Source: SVFI01 sp045588655 (lineage in GTDB: Bacteria > Bacillota > Clostridia > Lachnospirales > Lachnospiraceae). Taken from it: 64,000 nt of DNA. Below, in pieces: positions 8,922 to 18,906 of this stretch (position 1 is the stretch's first letter; the number at the start of each line of letters is the position of its first letter). Below the pieces are notes generated by a model. The model was not told where the DNA came from, did not search any database, and was given only the letters and a program-made list of their open reading frames with translations. Where the stretch lies: contig JAZNEP010000022.1 in assembly GCA_045588655.1 (NCBI GenBank), positions 62,001 through 126,000 of the forward strand. The letters are read 5' to 3'. The position numbers were made by a program, and so were the translations under genes.

Positions 8922-11426
8922 TTAGGTTGGAGCCTTAGGCTCTTTTTTTCGTTTGACACTACGTACATATTTTTGCAAGAAGCCAAGCAGTGCATCGGCT
9001 TCTTTTTTTGTTATGGTATGTTGAGAATAACAACATTTTTCAAGAACTCCCATTTGCGCGGATATCTCATCCGGATAAAAAGGAAGCTCGGTAAGGTGTA
9101 ATGGTAAGGTATTAAGTTTCTCTAAATATCCGGCTTTATATAGTTTCTTGCATAGTTTGCGATACCAATAGGAAAGGTACGGTGCATAATCAGAAGCAAG
9201 GTAGGAAGAACGAAGTCTTAAGTAAGAGAGCAACGTTTTTCCAAAAAGTAAGGCAAATGTCAAAAGAAGAACGACGCCTGCAAAGTATAAAAGCGGTTTT
9301 GCAAGGAACGAAGAGTTACCAAATGCTTTTTGGATAAAAGACTCATCCGCACGTTCGATTGGCATATCTTCCACAGCTTCCGGTGGGGGATTGCTACCAA
9401 AGAGATTAGCAAAAACACTCCAAAATTCGGAGTATGTATTTGTTTCGTCCTCTATATCTGTGTCCGGAGGAGTAAAATCGTAAGGAACCCAGCCAAATCC
9501 CGGTTTGTACACTTCAACCCAGGCGTGTGCGCTACCATCTGTGACATCGACGCTGACGACACCGGTTTCTCCGATAGGGTTCTCACCTTGGAACCACTCT
9601 TCATACGGCTCATCGATTGCAGTTCCTTCCGCAATCTGACGAATGGATACGGCGTAGCCTTCTACATAACGCGCAGGGATACCGAACGAACGAAGTAAAA
9701 GTGTGGCCGCGGTTGCAAAATGAGCACAGTAGCCGGATTTTTGTTGTTCAAGGAAGTAAAGAGCAAAATCCTCATCGCGTGGTGTTTTACCTGGGGTCAT
9801 ACTGTATTTGTAATTCTTTTCTAAATATTCCTGTATGGCAAAAATCTGCTGATTCATGTTAGCAGAGCTACCGATTTCTTTTTTTATTTTTTCAAGACCT
9901 TCCCGTGTGTTTTGTGGCATGTCAAGATAGTAAGAACCATTGATGACGTCATAGTGGCGGATGTATTCAGCTTCGTTCGAATTAGGACTAAGAGAAGAGA
10001 GCAGTTCATCCGGTTGGGGAGCAACATCCCAGTAATTCGATAAAAGTGGATAGTATGATATAACCAATTCGTCGGATTCGGTGGGATATATAGGCATCAC
10101 AACTCCATACATTGATGAATACGGGGCTGAAAAATCGTTATTGCAATAATAAGGAAGATAAAAATAGTCACTGTTGGCATCTACGTTTTTAATAGATATC
10201 TTTCCGGTAATTCCTTTTCCCGGATTAGTTTTCATGTAATGTGCCAGACGTCGGGATTCCAGAAAAGACGTATATTCCTCGTAATCCTCATAATTATTTC
10301 CAAATTGTTGTTTTATTAGTTCGATGTTGTAATCGACAGGGTCCCAGCTCGATCCGGTATAGTTACCGCCGGTATAAGCTTTCAGATAAAGGGTTTCATA
10401 AGAATATGGTACGAATGTGACAGTCAGGTCCGTTTCATAATCCGGACGAACGCTGCTGACACCACCAAGTTGTCCGCCGCTGATACCGCCGGAAGCTTCA
10501 TAACGATTGAAAAAACCGGCAAGACCATCCTGGGTGTAGATTTTGACATAGTCATCGACTGTTTTGCGCAAAGAGGATTTTGTGCCGTCATTGTCTGTCG
10601 CAGATAAAAATGGAAGACAGAAAATACCCAGGAATAAAGAAAAGACAAAGAAAACGGCAGTAAGTTGTAAAATCACTTTTCCGCTGGCATGATAGCGCCA
10701 CTGTTTCATGCTGTTACGTTCTTTGACGGCAAATTCGGTTCGTTCCTTCTCTCTGTACGGCAGAAGAAAATGTTCACTTCTTTTTAGGACTGCAACCATG
10801 AAATAAGAAAAGAGAAGAAGAACAAGGTATGGGAAATCCGGCAGTTTGTTAATAAAAATACCAAGCTGGAAAATAGGGAAGGTGAGAAGGATAACAAAAG
10901 CCAGATTCATATATTCTGAAATTGCAATATTAAGTAATACGATAAGGAAAAATCCGATAAAAATGGATGCAAACGTAATGGTCATATGTCGGTCCATATA
11001 GTATTCGTTTCCTTCTCGCAAAATAGACAAATCAAAATAAGTACTGTATTCTTCCTGCAGGATATTCAAAAAGGCTTGAAATCCACTGTACACATAGAAA
11101 CGGTATGTAAAGATAGAATACGTAAATATGAGAAAGACGATAGGATAGCATACATTAAAAATAAGCCTGCTGTAATGAAGATAAGCAAGTAACAAAGAAA
11201 AAAACAGAAGTAATACAAAAATAGCAATCGGATGACAAGGAAGATGAAAACTGGAAATCAACCCGCCGATGGTTCCGTAAACTGCGGCAAAAATAAATAG
11301 ACCTTTGAGTGCGCATGTCAGAATTCGATCGGAACATACAGTGGCCGGCTGGTTGGAAAAAGAAAATCCATAGAGTGTTGCTTCATCTATTTTTTGTTGC
11401 GCTTTCTTTTTAAGAAACAATGTCAT
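8922..11426 (-). CDS. membrane-anchored transglutaminase-like protein (TgpA type)
   Basis: An 834-residue protein. About six membrane segments lie in the first 280 residues, then an extracytoplasmic region containing a transglutaminase-like core: the Cys in QQKSGYCAHFATAATLLLR (about 560-578), the His in SAHAWVEVYKPGFGW and the Asp in YDFTPPDTD. A last membrane helix near 710 precedes a cytoplasmic tail of about 110 residues (DUF4129-like position). Third gene of a MoxR-DUF58-transglutaminase operon; its start overlaps the DUF58 end by 17 bp. Such operons probably act in envelope maturation; the substrate is unknown. Confidence 0.88.
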   Translation of the reverse strand: MTLFLKKKAQQKIDEATLYGFSFSNQPATVCSDRILTCALKGLFIFAAVYGTIGGLISSFHLPCHPIAIFVLLLFFSLLLAYLHYSRLIFNVCYPIVFLIFTYSIFTYRFYVYSGFQAFLNILQEEYSTYFDLSILREGNEYYMDRHMTITFASIFIGFFLIVLLNIAISEYMNLAFVILLTFPIFQLGIFINKLPDFPYLVLLLFSYFMVAVLKRSEHFLLPYREKERTEFAVKERNSMKQWRYHASGKVILQLTAVFFVFSLFLGIFCLPFLSATDNDGTKSSLRKTVDDYVKIYTQDGLAGFFNRYEASGGISGGQLGGVSSVRPDYETDLTVTFVPYSYETLYLKAYTGGNYTGSSWDPVDYNIELIKQQFGNNYEDYEEYTSFLESRRLAHYMKTNPGKGITGKISIKNVDANSDYFYLPYYCNNDFSAPYSSMYGVVMPIYPTESDELVISYYPLLSNYWDVAPQPDELLSSLSPNSNEAEYIRHYDVINGSYYLDMPQNTREGLEKIKKEIGSSANMNQQIFAIQEYLEKNYKYSMTPGKTPRDEDFALYFLEQQKSGYCAHFATAATLLLRSFGIPARYVEGYAVSIRQIAEGTAIDEPYEEWFQGENPIGETGVVSVDVTDGSAHAWVEVYKPGFGWVPYDFTPPDTDIEDETNTYSEFWSVFANLFGSNPPPEAVEDMPIERADESFIQKAFGNSSFLAKPLLYFAGVVLLLTFALLFGKTLLSYLRLRSSYLASDYAPYLSYWYRKLCKKLYKAGYLEKLNTLPLHLTELPFYPDEISAQMGVLEKCCYSQHTITKKEADALLGFLQKYVRSVKRKKEPKAPT

Positions 11427-12438
11427 TTACTCCTTTGTCTGAAATGTGTAAGATTGTGCCGCGCAGAGAGTCACTTCTCTCATGCAGATGAAGGGCAAAA
11501 TCTTCTTCGGTATATGGTGTCTGATAAAAGCAGTTTAAAAGTGCACCATCAAGATCTTCGGGGTGGGAAATTTGATGCTTGATAAATTCTCCCTCATGGA
11601 TACAGTAATAGCAAAAATAAAAGGGTTCGCCTGTTTTTAAAAGTTCATTTGCCATGGTGTATGCATAGGAAAGACTTTGCTCCAAAAGATCAGAAGATGG
11701 CTCGGGAAGATACAGTTCCACAAGAATCGTAAACTGGTTGGAAGACGTCTGCTCATTTTCTTTCACCATAAGTTTATCAATTTTGGCACTGAGCTTCCAA
11801 TGGATTTTTTGAAGTCGATCTCCAGGAATATATTCTCGGATATCTGTAACGTTGGAAGAAACGAGTCCTTTTTGATTCGTCTCTTCATATTCGTCAAAAC
11901 CTTCACCGAAAGCAGTAGAATCAAAGGTGATACCGTCTGAGGTCTGCGGATATATGATGATTTCTTTTTGCAAAGATAATGCTTTCTTAAATGTAAAAAA
12001 ATGAAGATAGTCACAACATTGCAATTTCGTAAGCCGTACTTGATAACATCCGCTGCGCGCAAAGTGAATCGGAATATCGAACGAGAATCCGTTTTTGGCA
12101 TATACAGGGATGTTGCACTGGAATATCCGGTCGCACGGGTAATAGGAAGAAGTGACTTCGTAGGAAAGCGTGCAGTCCGGGAGCGGAAAAAACAAAGGAT
12201 TTCTTAGCCCCAAAGAAAGACGGAGGGTATCGGTAGAATAGGCAAAAAGTTGATCAGAATGCAAAAAAGGTTGCAACGAAAAAGAAACCTGCTTACAAAT
12301 AAAGTAAGAAGCAGGAGGCAAAATCAGCAATAGCATAAGCAAAAAGAAAAAAAGAGTCTGCCTATAAAAATCTGCAAGTATAAGTACGAAAAGAAACAGA
12401 AGACAATATGAGCCTATCCGTAGTGCCTTTTTAAACAT
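11410..12438 (-). CDS. DUF58 domain-containing protein
   Basis: A 342-residue protein with two N-terminal membrane helices (residues 10-50) and the DUF58 signature REYIPGDRLQKIHWKLSAK (about 200-218), the start of a von Willebrand A-like fold. Middle gene of the MoxR operon, 46 bp downstream of the AAA+ gene and overlapping the transglutaminase gene. DUF58 proteins are thought to be the client or adaptor of MoxR ATPases. Confidence 0.88.
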   Translation of the reverse strand: MFKKALRIGSYCLLFLFVLILADFYRQTLFFFLLMLLLILPPASYFICKQVSFSLQPFLHSDQLFAYSTDTLRLSLGLRNPLFFPLPDCTLSYEVTSSYYPCDRIFQCNIPVYAKNGFSFDIPIHFARSGCYQVRLTKLQCCDYLHFFTFKKALSLQKEIIIYPQTSDGITFDSTAFGEGFDEYEETNQKGLVSSNVTDIREYIPGDRLQKIHWKLSAKIDKLMVKENEQTSSNQFTILVELYLPEPSSDLLEQSLSYAYTMANELLKTGEPFYFCYYCIHEGEFIKHQISHPEDLDGALLNCFYQTPYTEEDFALHLHERSDSLRGTILHISDKGVNDIVS

Positions 12439-12484
12439 AAATAAACTCTCCTTTTGTAATCCTCAGACAAAACCGAATATAAAA

Positions 12485-13435
12485 TCATGATTCGGAAGTA
12501 TGAGAGAAAGACAATCTTGGAATCGGAATAGAAGCCAGAATCTGATCCAAAATCTGGTCGGCATCAAGACCGGAGGCTTTTGCCTTTGTGTTTAATATCA
12601 ATCTGTGGTTACAAGCACCGTGAAATACAGCGTGAATATCTTCCGGTGTCACAAAATCACGGTCCATATAAAAAGCGTGTGCTTTTGCCATTTTTAATAG
12701 AGCAATGCTTCCGCGAGGGCTGATTCCCTGTGTGAGATATTCGTTTTCGCGGGTTTTTTCAGTCAGAGAAACAATATACTCGGCGATATCATTGCTGACA
12801 TAAACAGCATCTGCACTTTGTTGCATGGTAAGAATCTCATCGGCAGACAAAACAGACATCACAGAGTCCATACTCTGTGAGGAATGTCCCTGTAAAATTT
12901 CAATCGCAGAGTGATGATCCGGATATCCGAGAGACAAGCGAATCATAAAACGATCAAGCTGTGAATCCGGGAGCTTTTGCGTACCGGAGGCGCCGATTGG
13001 ATTTTGGGTTGCAATTACAAAAAAAGGCTTGTCGAGTATGCGGGTGTTTCCATCTACACTCACAGATCCTTCTTCCATAACCTCTAAAAGGGCTGACTGC
13101 GTTTTTGGAGATGTGCGGTTAATCTCGTCTGCAAGAAACAAGTTGGTAAAAATTGCTCCGGGACGATAGATAAAATCGCCGGATTTTTGATCCAGTAGTG
13201 AAAAACCAAGAATATCACTCGGTAAAACATCCGGTGTAAACTGCATACGTTTATAGTCAAGTGACATCGCGCGGGAGAGAGCTACGGCAAGTGTTGTTTT
13301 ACCTACCCCTGGAATATCTTCAAGAAGAATGTGTCCGCGTGCAAGCATGGAACAAAGAATCATGTCAATTGAATCATCTTTTCCGCGAAGTACCTTTGTT
13401 ATTTCGTTTTTGACAATGGATAGTTTTGTGTTCAA
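12485..13435 (-). CDS. MoxR family AAA+ ATPase
   Basis: A 316-residue AAA+ protein with Walker A in EDIPGVGKTTLAVALSRAM (about 38-56), Walker B in LFLADEINRTSPKTQSALLE (about 100-119), sensor 1 in FFVIATQNPIG, and the C-terminal lid with GISPRGSIALLKMAKAHAF. Chaperone-like ATPase for neighbouring metal- or vWA-domain proteins. The start codon is TTG (minus strand), about 9 bp after a GAGGAG; no ATG is available at that position. First gene of the operon. Confidence 0.92.
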   Translation of the reverse strand: MNTKLSIVKNEITKVLRGKDDSIDMILCSMLARGHILLEDIPGVGKTTLAVALSRAMSLDYKRMQFTPDVLPSDILGFSLLDQKSGDFIYRPGAIFTNLFLADEINRTSPKTQSALLEVMEEGSVSVDGNTRILDKPFFVIATQNPIGASGTQKLPDSQLDRFMIRLSLGYPDHHSAIEILQGHSSQSMDSVMSVLSADEILTMQQSADAVYVSNDIAEYIVSLTEKTRENEYLTQGISPRGSIALLKMAKAHAFYMDRDFVTPEDIHAVFHGACNHRLILNTKAKASGLDADQILDQILASIPIPRLSFSHTSES

Positions 13436-13593
13436 TGTTAGAATTCTCCTCTATTGTTTTATTTTGGTAAAAATCTTATAATAAGAATATATAAATAGCT
13501 ATGTATAGTTTAATATATTTTTTGCGATAATACAATCGGTTAGAAATGATTCTGGATCGAAAATGAAAACAGCAACAGACATAAGTACTTTAG

Positions 13594-13622
13594 TTGAATA
13601 AACAGCTATTTTATGCTATAAT
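13594..13622 (+). promoter_or_regulatory. promoter of the EAL-domain gene
   Basis: TTGAAT, 17 bp, TATAAT with TGC just upstream (extended -10). The transcript would have a leader of about 50 bp. The rest of 13436-13679 shows nothing clear. Confidence 0.75.
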
Positions 13623-13679
13623 AACAAGATATACAACAGAGTGACATGGCAATGACTAGTTCAATTTTGAGGGACATAT

Positions 13680-16214
13680 ATGAGTAGCACGCGTGGAAAT
13701 AAAAAAGACAACCGATCGATCGGATCCATATTGCTTTTAGGACTGTTAGTGCTGACACTATGCCTGTCTATCTGTCTGGTGCATATGGCGGATGTAAAGC
13801 AGGTATTTGAGAAGGTAAAAGTAGAAGAAAGCTATCAAGGGATACAGATGACAGAAAATCTGGTATCGGATTATGTGAAGAACACAGAGGATATGGTTCG
13901 GCAGGCGGCTATTCTTATGACAGCAGATAAGAAAGAGTTGCAATCGGAAGACATATTTTCAATCATACAGCAGTTTAGCACTTTGGAGGAGTTTGACAAT
14001 ATATATTATTTGTCAAATGAAGGTTTGCTTTATCGGACAGACGGAGAAATTCAGCAGGAAGATCCGACAGAGATTGCACACATTGTGAGTACGACGGAAC
14101 CGCGATGTTTTGTACATTATGAGGAGTCTTATTCGATATGCCCGGGGATGATGTATTATGTGGCCCCGGTAAGAATGGATGGCAAAAAAACCGGGCAGAT
14201 TATTGGTGCACAAAACATGAAACATTTCATGGACAGTTCAGTGCTGTCTCGGATGAAAGAGCAGGGGGATATTGTGCTAATCAGTCCGAAAGGAGATGTT
14301 TATGCACGGGCGGCGGATCAGTACAAGTTTACTAAGCACAACAATTTTTTTGGATTTCTAAGTGAAATCAGTGCAGATACATATGCTCGTAATAGTGTTA
14401 ACACAGCCCAAAGTGGATTGTACAAAAAAGAATATGAAAAATTCAATATTGTAGATAAAGATGGAATGAGGGACTATGTAGAAATATTGAGAGTCAGTAA
14501 TGTCGATGAGGTTTATTTGGCATATATTTATCCTGAAACCGTTCTTACCAATATGATTCATCCGGTGCTTAGTGAGTCGCTGATTACATGTCTGATGATC
14601 ATCGGAATTATGCTCGGAATGTTGTTTTTCGTATGGTTTACATCCAAAAGAGCGAGTGATACGATAGAGATGCTCGCGTACGGGGATCCGATTACCGGTG
14701 GAAAAAATGATAACTATTTTCGAAATGTTGCAGCAAATGTAATATGGGAAAATGTCGATGTACCATATCTGGTAGTGAGATTTGACGTATCAAACTTCAG
14801 ATACATAAATGAAGCATATGGACATGTGAGAGCAGATGAATTATTATCAATCATTGTAGAAGAGAGCAAAAAGCATTTTAAAGGTCGTGAGTTCTGTGCA
14901 AGAATGAATGCAGACCAGTTTGTTCTGCTGGCGCGTAATGACCATGAGTTTGAGATAAAATGTGAAGAAATGACATCGGTGATTAATGACAGAGCCAGAG
15001 AAATTGGAATTATGTTCCCAATTCGATTAAAAAGAGGAATCTATGCTATTCGAAAAGGGGATAATGATATCAGTATTATTATCGATAGAGCCAACGCAGC
15101 ACGTAAATCTTTGAGTGGTGATGAAAAGGATTTAGTGGCGATTTATAGTGATAAAATTGTTAAGCAGATGTACGTCGAAGAAAAGATAGAATCCGAGATG
15201 GAAGAAGCGATGCGTACCGGCGAATTTAACGTGTTTATTCAGCCAAAATGGGATATTGTCAATGACTGTATTTATGGTGGAGAAGCACTGGTGCGTTGGA
15301 TAAAAGCGGATGGCAGTATGGTGTATCCGGATCAGTTTATTCCTGTATTTGAAAGGAACGGATTTATAGAGAAGTTGGATTTGTATATGCTGGAGGAAGT
15401 TTGTAAAAAGCTTCGTATGCTGATGGATGAAAATAGAACCATATTCCCGATTTCTGTAAATCAAAGCCGTATCCTCTTGCATAATCCGGATTATATTAAT
15501 CAGGTGTCTAAAATTATGAAGCGATATCGCATTCCAAAAGGTTATATTGAGCTTGAAATCACGGAAACAGTATTCCTGGATGAACGAAGACAAATGATAA
15601 GTACGATGAATCAGCTCAAAGACATGGATGTGAGTATTTCCATGGATGATTTCGGAAGCGGATATTCCTCGCTTAACATGCTAAAAGACGTGCCGTTTGA
15701 TGTGATTAAAATTGACCGCGAGTTTTTCAGTGAAGTGATAACCAGTCAGGCAAGTATTTTGATTTTGCGCAAAATTGTCGAGATGGCAGAAGGTCTTGGA
15801 ATACGAGTTCTCTGTGAAGGTGTGGAAACAGCAGAACAGGTTGAAATATTGAAAGAACTCGGATGCTATTATGTGCAGGGTTATTACTATTCAAAACCGA
15901 TGGACAGCGCAGCGTTTATGGAGAAATATTGTTCCGACAAAAAGGGCGGAAAACTATATTATGATTCTTTGTATGAAAAAGAGTCGGCAGAGAGATTACA
16001 ACGTGTTACGAAAGAAACAAGCTCCAAAGAAGAATTCTCAGTAGCGAGTGTGGTAGAGCAATTTAAAAAGTCGTATGTCGCGCCTGCGTCGGGAAAAAAG
16101 ACAAAGATGTTGTTAGAAGATGACGACGGAAAAATGATTTCCGTAGCAGAGCGGAGAATCAAAGCCAGTGAGGCAAAAAAAGATGAACAAACCAAATTAC
16201 CAAAAAATTCTTGA
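13680..16214 (+). CDS. membrane GGDEF(degenerate)-EAL signalling protein
   Basis: An 844-residue protein. A membrane helix (about 15-37), an extracytoplasmic sensor region like a Cache domain (about 40-295) and a second helix (about 298-322) precede a GGDEF domain whose active-site motif is RMNADQF (about 408-414) in place of GGDEF, so it should not make c-di-GMP. The EAL domain (about 515-760) keeps EALVRW, ELEITETVF, MDDFGSGYSSL, KIDREFF and CEGVETAEQ, so it is probably an active c-di-GMP phosphodiesterase, perhaps gated by the degenerate GGDEF. The last 32 bp overlap queH in another frame. Substrate activity is inference from motifs. Confidence 0.93.
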   Translation: MSSTRGNKKDNRSIGSILLLGLLVLTLCLSICLVHMADVKQVFEKVKVEESYQGIQMTENLVSDYVKNTEDMVRQAAILMTADKKELQSEDIFSIIQQFSTLEEFDNIYYLSNEGLLYRTDGEIQQEDPTEIAHIVSTTEPRCFVHYEESYSICPGMMYYVAPVRMDGKKTGQIIGAQNMKHFMDSSVLSRMKEQGDIVLISPKGDVYARAADQYKFTKHNNFFGFLSEISADTYARNSVNTAQSGLYKKEYEKFNIVDKDGMRDYVEILRVSNVDEVYLAYIYPETVLTNMIHPVLSESLITCLMIIGIMLGMLFFVWFTSKRASDTIEMLAYGDPITGGKNDNYFRNVAANVIWENVDVPYLVVRFDVSNFRYINEAYGHVRADELLSIIVEESKKHFKGREFCARMNADQFVLLARNDHEFEIKCEEMTSVINDRAREIGIMFPIRLKRGIYAIRKGDNDISIIIDRANAARKSLSGDEKDLVAIYSDKIVKQMYVEEKIESEMEEAMRTGEFNVFIQPKWDIVNDCIYGGEALVRWIKADGSMVYPDQFIPVFERNGFIEKLDLYMLEEVCKKLRMLMDENRTIFPISVNQSRILLHNPDYINQVSKIMKRYRIPKGYIELEITETVFLDERRQMISTMNQLKDMDVSISMDDFGSGYSSLNMLKDVPFDVIKIDREFFSEVITSQASILILRKIVEMAEGLGIRVLCEGVETAEQVEILKELGCYYVQGYYYSKPMDSAAFMEKYCSDKKGGKLYYDSLYEKESAERLQRVTKETSSKEEFSVASVVEQFKKSYVAPASGKKTKMLLEDDDGKMISVAERRIKASEAKKDEQTKLPKNS

Positions 16215-16848
16215 TCAATATTTGAATGATCAGGAAAATTACGGAAAGAAACTTTTATTACATAGTTGCTGTGCTCCCTGCAGCAGCTATGTTCTTGTGT
16301 ATTTGTCAAAGTATTTTGAGATTACGATTTTTTACTATAATCCTAATATTACACAGCAGACAGAATATCAAAAGAGAGTAGAGGAACAAAAACGGCTGAT
16401 TGATACGCTGAACAAAGAACGCCTGGAGGGTGAGCAACGTTATCCGATTCACGTACTGGAAGGAGCGTATGAGCCGGAGTGCTTTGAGCGAATCGCAAAA
16501 GGGCATGAGAAGGATCCTGAGGGAGGAGAGCGTTGTTTTGCATGTTATGCTATGCGGTTGCAAAAGACGGCTGAAGTGGCAGCACAGCAGCAGTACGATT
16601 TATTTACAACAACGCTTACAATCAGTCCGTTAAAAAATGCAGAAAAGTTAAATGAGATAGGGCAAAAGCTCGAAGAAAAATGTGGTGTAACTTATCTGCT
16701 TTCGGATTTTAAAAAGAAAAACGGATATTTGACTTCGGTCGAATTATCTGAGAAATATCATCTGTACCGTCAAGATTATTGTGGATGTGAGTATTCCAAA
16801 ATGCAGCGGGAGAGACAGAAAAAAGAGAGAAATGAGGAGAATGTATGA
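16183..16848 (+). CDS. queH: epoxyqueuosine reductase QueH
   Basis: A 221-residue protein of the QueH (former DUF208) family, performing the last step of queuosine biosynthesis in tRNA. Characteristic cysteines: LLHSCCAPCSSYVLVY (about 24-39), GGERCFACYAMRL (about 108-120) and QDYCGCEYSK near the C-terminus, which bind Fe-S and Fe. I chose ATG 16183 over an upstream GTG (16168) for family length and because AGG lies just before it. It overlaps the EAL gene end by 32 bp and overlaps argS by 4 bp (ATGA), so all three are probably translationally coupled. Confidence 0.92.
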   Translation: MNKPNYQKILDQYLNDQENYGKKLLLHSCCAPCSSYVLVYLSKYFEITIFYYNPNITQQTEYQKRVEEQKRLIDTLNKERLEGEQRYPIHVLEGAYEPECFERIAKGHEKDPEGGERCFACYAMRLQKTAEVAAQQQYDLFTTTLTISPLKNAEKLNEIGQKLEEKCGVTYLLSDFKKKNGYLTSVELSEKYHLYRQDYCGCEYSKMQRERQKKERNEENV

Positions 16849-18611
16849 AAGAAATATTAGAACTGATTTCAGAGGAAATGAAACAGGCATTTGAACAGGC
16901 AGGATATCCTTCGGAATATGGGAAGGTAAGTATTTCCAATCGACCGGATCTTTGCGAATTGCAGTGCAATGGAGCGATGGCGCTTGCAAAGCAGTTTAAG
17001 AAAGCACCGATTATGATTGCAAATGAGATAGTGGAAATATTAAAGGACAGTCCGGTATTTTCAAAAGTGGAAGCCGTGATGCCAGGATTTTTGAATTTGG
17101 ACCTTTCGGAAAAATATTTGGCCGATTATTTAAAAGAAATGCAGGAAAGTGAAAAATTTGGTCTCACAAAACCGGAAAAGGTGAAAAAGATTGTGGTAGA
17201 TTACGGTGGACCAAACGTGGCGAAACCGTTACATGTCGGACATCTGCGTTCCGCTGTAATCGGAGAAAGTGTAAAGCGCATTGCCAAATATATGGGACAT
17301 GAGGTGACCGGTGATATCCATATGGGAGACTGGGGACTTCAGATGGGACTTATTATCACAGAATTAAAAGAGCGAAAACCTCAATTACCTTATTTTGATG
17401 AAAGTTTCAACGGTGAATATCCAAAAGACGCGCCATTTACGATTTCAGAACTGGAGGAAATCTACCCGACGGCGAGCGGAAAGTCAAAAGAAGACGCGGC
17501 GTACAAGGAAAAAGCGTTGGAAGCAACCAAGATGCTTCAGGATGGCGTAGCAGGATATCGTGCACTGTGGAAGCATATTATGGATGTTTCTGTGGCAGAT
17601 TTGAAAAAGAACTACGACAATCTGAATGTGGAGTTTGACCTTTGGAATGGAGAGTCTACGGTACATGATATCATTCCTGGTATGGTTGACTATATGAAAA
17701 AAGAGGGCTATGCACATGAATCGGACGGTGCGTTGGTTGTTGATGTAAAAGAAGAGACAGATACCAAAGAAGTACCACCTTGTATGATTTTAAAATCGGA
17801 TGGTGCAGCTCTTTACAATACAACGGACCTTGCCACCATTATGCAGCGTAAGGATGAGATGGATCCGGATCAGATCATTTATGTGGTAGATAAACGACAG
17901 GGACTTTATTTTGAACAGGTATTTCGTTGTGCACGCAAGACAAAGATTGTCAAAGAAGACACAGAGCTGTTTTTCCTTGGATTCGGTACGGTGAACGGAA
18001 AGGACGGACATGCGTTTAAGACACGTGAAGGTGGAGTAATGCGTCTGGAATCACTGGTTTCGCAAATCAATGAGCAAATGTTTAAAAAGATCACAGAGAA
18101 TCATGAAGTGGAAGAAGGCGAAGCTCGGGAAACAGCGAAGACAGTAGCTCTTGCAGCAATCAAATACGGAGATCTCTCAAATCAGGCAAGTAAGGATTAC
18201 ATTTTTGATATTGATCGCTTTACTTCTTTTGAGGGAGATACAGGGCCGTATATTCTGTATACGATTGTTCGTATCAAGTCAATTTTAAATAAGTATGTGG
18301 CAGCAGGTGGGGATCTTTCTGCGGTGTCATTGCAGGTGCCGGTTGGCAAGGATGAAAAAGAGTTAATGCTTTGTATCAGCCGTTTTAATGCAATGATGAA
18401 AAATGCATATGAGGAGCTTGCACCGCATAAGGTATGTGCTTACATTTATGAAATGGCCAACGCATTCAATCATTTCTATCATGGAACCAAAATCCTGACA
18501 GAAGAGGATGAAACAAAGAAAGCCGGATATATTGCACTTTTAAAATTGTCAAAAGAAATTCTCGAAGCATGTATTGATGTGCTTGGATTTGATGCACCGG
18601 AGAGAATGTAA
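16845..18611 (+). CDS. argS: arginine--tRNA ligase
   Basis: A 588-residue class I synthetase. The N-terminal Add-1 domain (about 1-110) is followed by the HIGH-type site in VAKPLHVGHLRSAVIGES (about 124-141), the family-typical DYGGPNVAKP just before it, and the GEMG-like region DIHMGDWGLQMG. A classic KMSKS is replaced by HAFKTREGGVMRL, normal for this family. The C-terminal anticodon-binding helices end in LDVLGFDAPERM, a family hallmark. Start is in an ATGA overlap with queH. Confidence 0.97.
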   Translation: MKEILELISEEMKQAFEQAGYPSEYGKVSISNRPDLCELQCNGAMALAKQFKKAPIMIANEIVEILKDSPVFSKVEAVMPGFLNLDLSEKYLADYLKEMQESEKFGLTKPEKVKKIVVDYGGPNVAKPLHVGHLRSAVIGESVKRIAKYMGHEVTGDIHMGDWGLQMGLIITELKERKPQLPYFDESFNGEYPKDAPFTISELEEIYPTASGKSKEDAAYKEKALEATKMLQDGVAGYRALWKHIMDVSVADLKKNYDNLNVEFDLWNGESTVHDIIPGMVDYMKKEGYAHESDGALVVDVKEETDTKEVPPCMILKSDGAALYNTTDLATIMQRKDEMDPDQIIYVVDKRQGLYFEQVFRCARKTKIVKEDTELFFLGFGTVNGKDGHAFKTREGGVMRLESLVSQINEQMFKKITENHEVEEGEARETAKTVALAAIKYGDLSNQASKDYIFDIDRFTSFEGDTGPYILYTIVRIKSILNKYVAAGGDLSAVSLQVPVGKDEKELMLCISRFNAMMKNAYEELAPHKVCAYIYEMANAFNHFYHGTKILTEEDETKKAGYIALLKLSKEILEACIDVLGFDAPERM

Positions 18612-18641
18612 AAGAAAAAGATAAAAAAGTGAAAAATATAG

Positions 18642-18671
18642 TTGACAAGCACATGGTTTTAATAGTATACT
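18642..18671 (+). promoter_or_regulatory. promoter of the tRNA-Val/tRNA-Met operon
   Basis: Perfect -35 TTGACA, 18 bp, -10 TATACT. A hairpin GCGGGT / ACCCGC (18678-18697) lies in the tRNA leader, 8 bp before tRNA-Val. Confidence 0.85.
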
Positions 18672-18705
18672 AGCAAAGCGGGTTGAAAAACACCCGCAAA
18701 ACTAT

Positions 18706-18778
18706 GGGATCTTAGCTCAGCTGGGAGAGCATCTGCCTTACAAGCAGAGGGTCACAGGTTCGAGCCCTGTAGGTCCCA
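18706..18778 (+). tRNA. tRNA-Val (TAC)
   Basis: Acceptor GGGATCT pairs with AGGTCCC (one G-T). Anticodon stem TCTGC/GCAGA with loop CTTACAA gives anticodon TAC. T-loop TTCGAGC. CCA not encoded. Confidence 0.96.
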
Positions 18779-18789
18779 TAGAAATACCT

Positions 18790-18863
18790 GGCGAGATAGC
18801 TCAGTTGGCTAGAGCATGCGGTTCATACCCGCAGTGTCGGGGGTTCGAATCCCTTTCTCGCTA
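18790..18863 (+). tRNA. tRNA-Met (CAT)
   Basis: Acceptor GGCGAGA with TCTCGCT, anticodon loop TTCATAC (anticodon CAT), T-loop TTCGAAT. It looks like an elongator Met tRNA; a lysidine-modified Ile tRNA with CAT is the alternative that sequence alone does not exclude. It lies 11 bp after tRNA-Val. Confidence 0.94.
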
Positions 18864-18870
18864 TGAATTA

Positions 18871-18906
18871 AAAACCTTGAGAACATTTGTTTTCAAGGTT
18901 TTTTTG
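18871..18906 (+). terminator. terminator of the tRNA operon
   Basis: Stem AAAACCTTGA / TCAAGGTTTT followed by a T run. Confidence 0.9.

Noticed and set aside
15132..15593. 153-residue frame antisense to the EAL domain gene
   Set aside because: Shadow of a conserved domain; no start signal.
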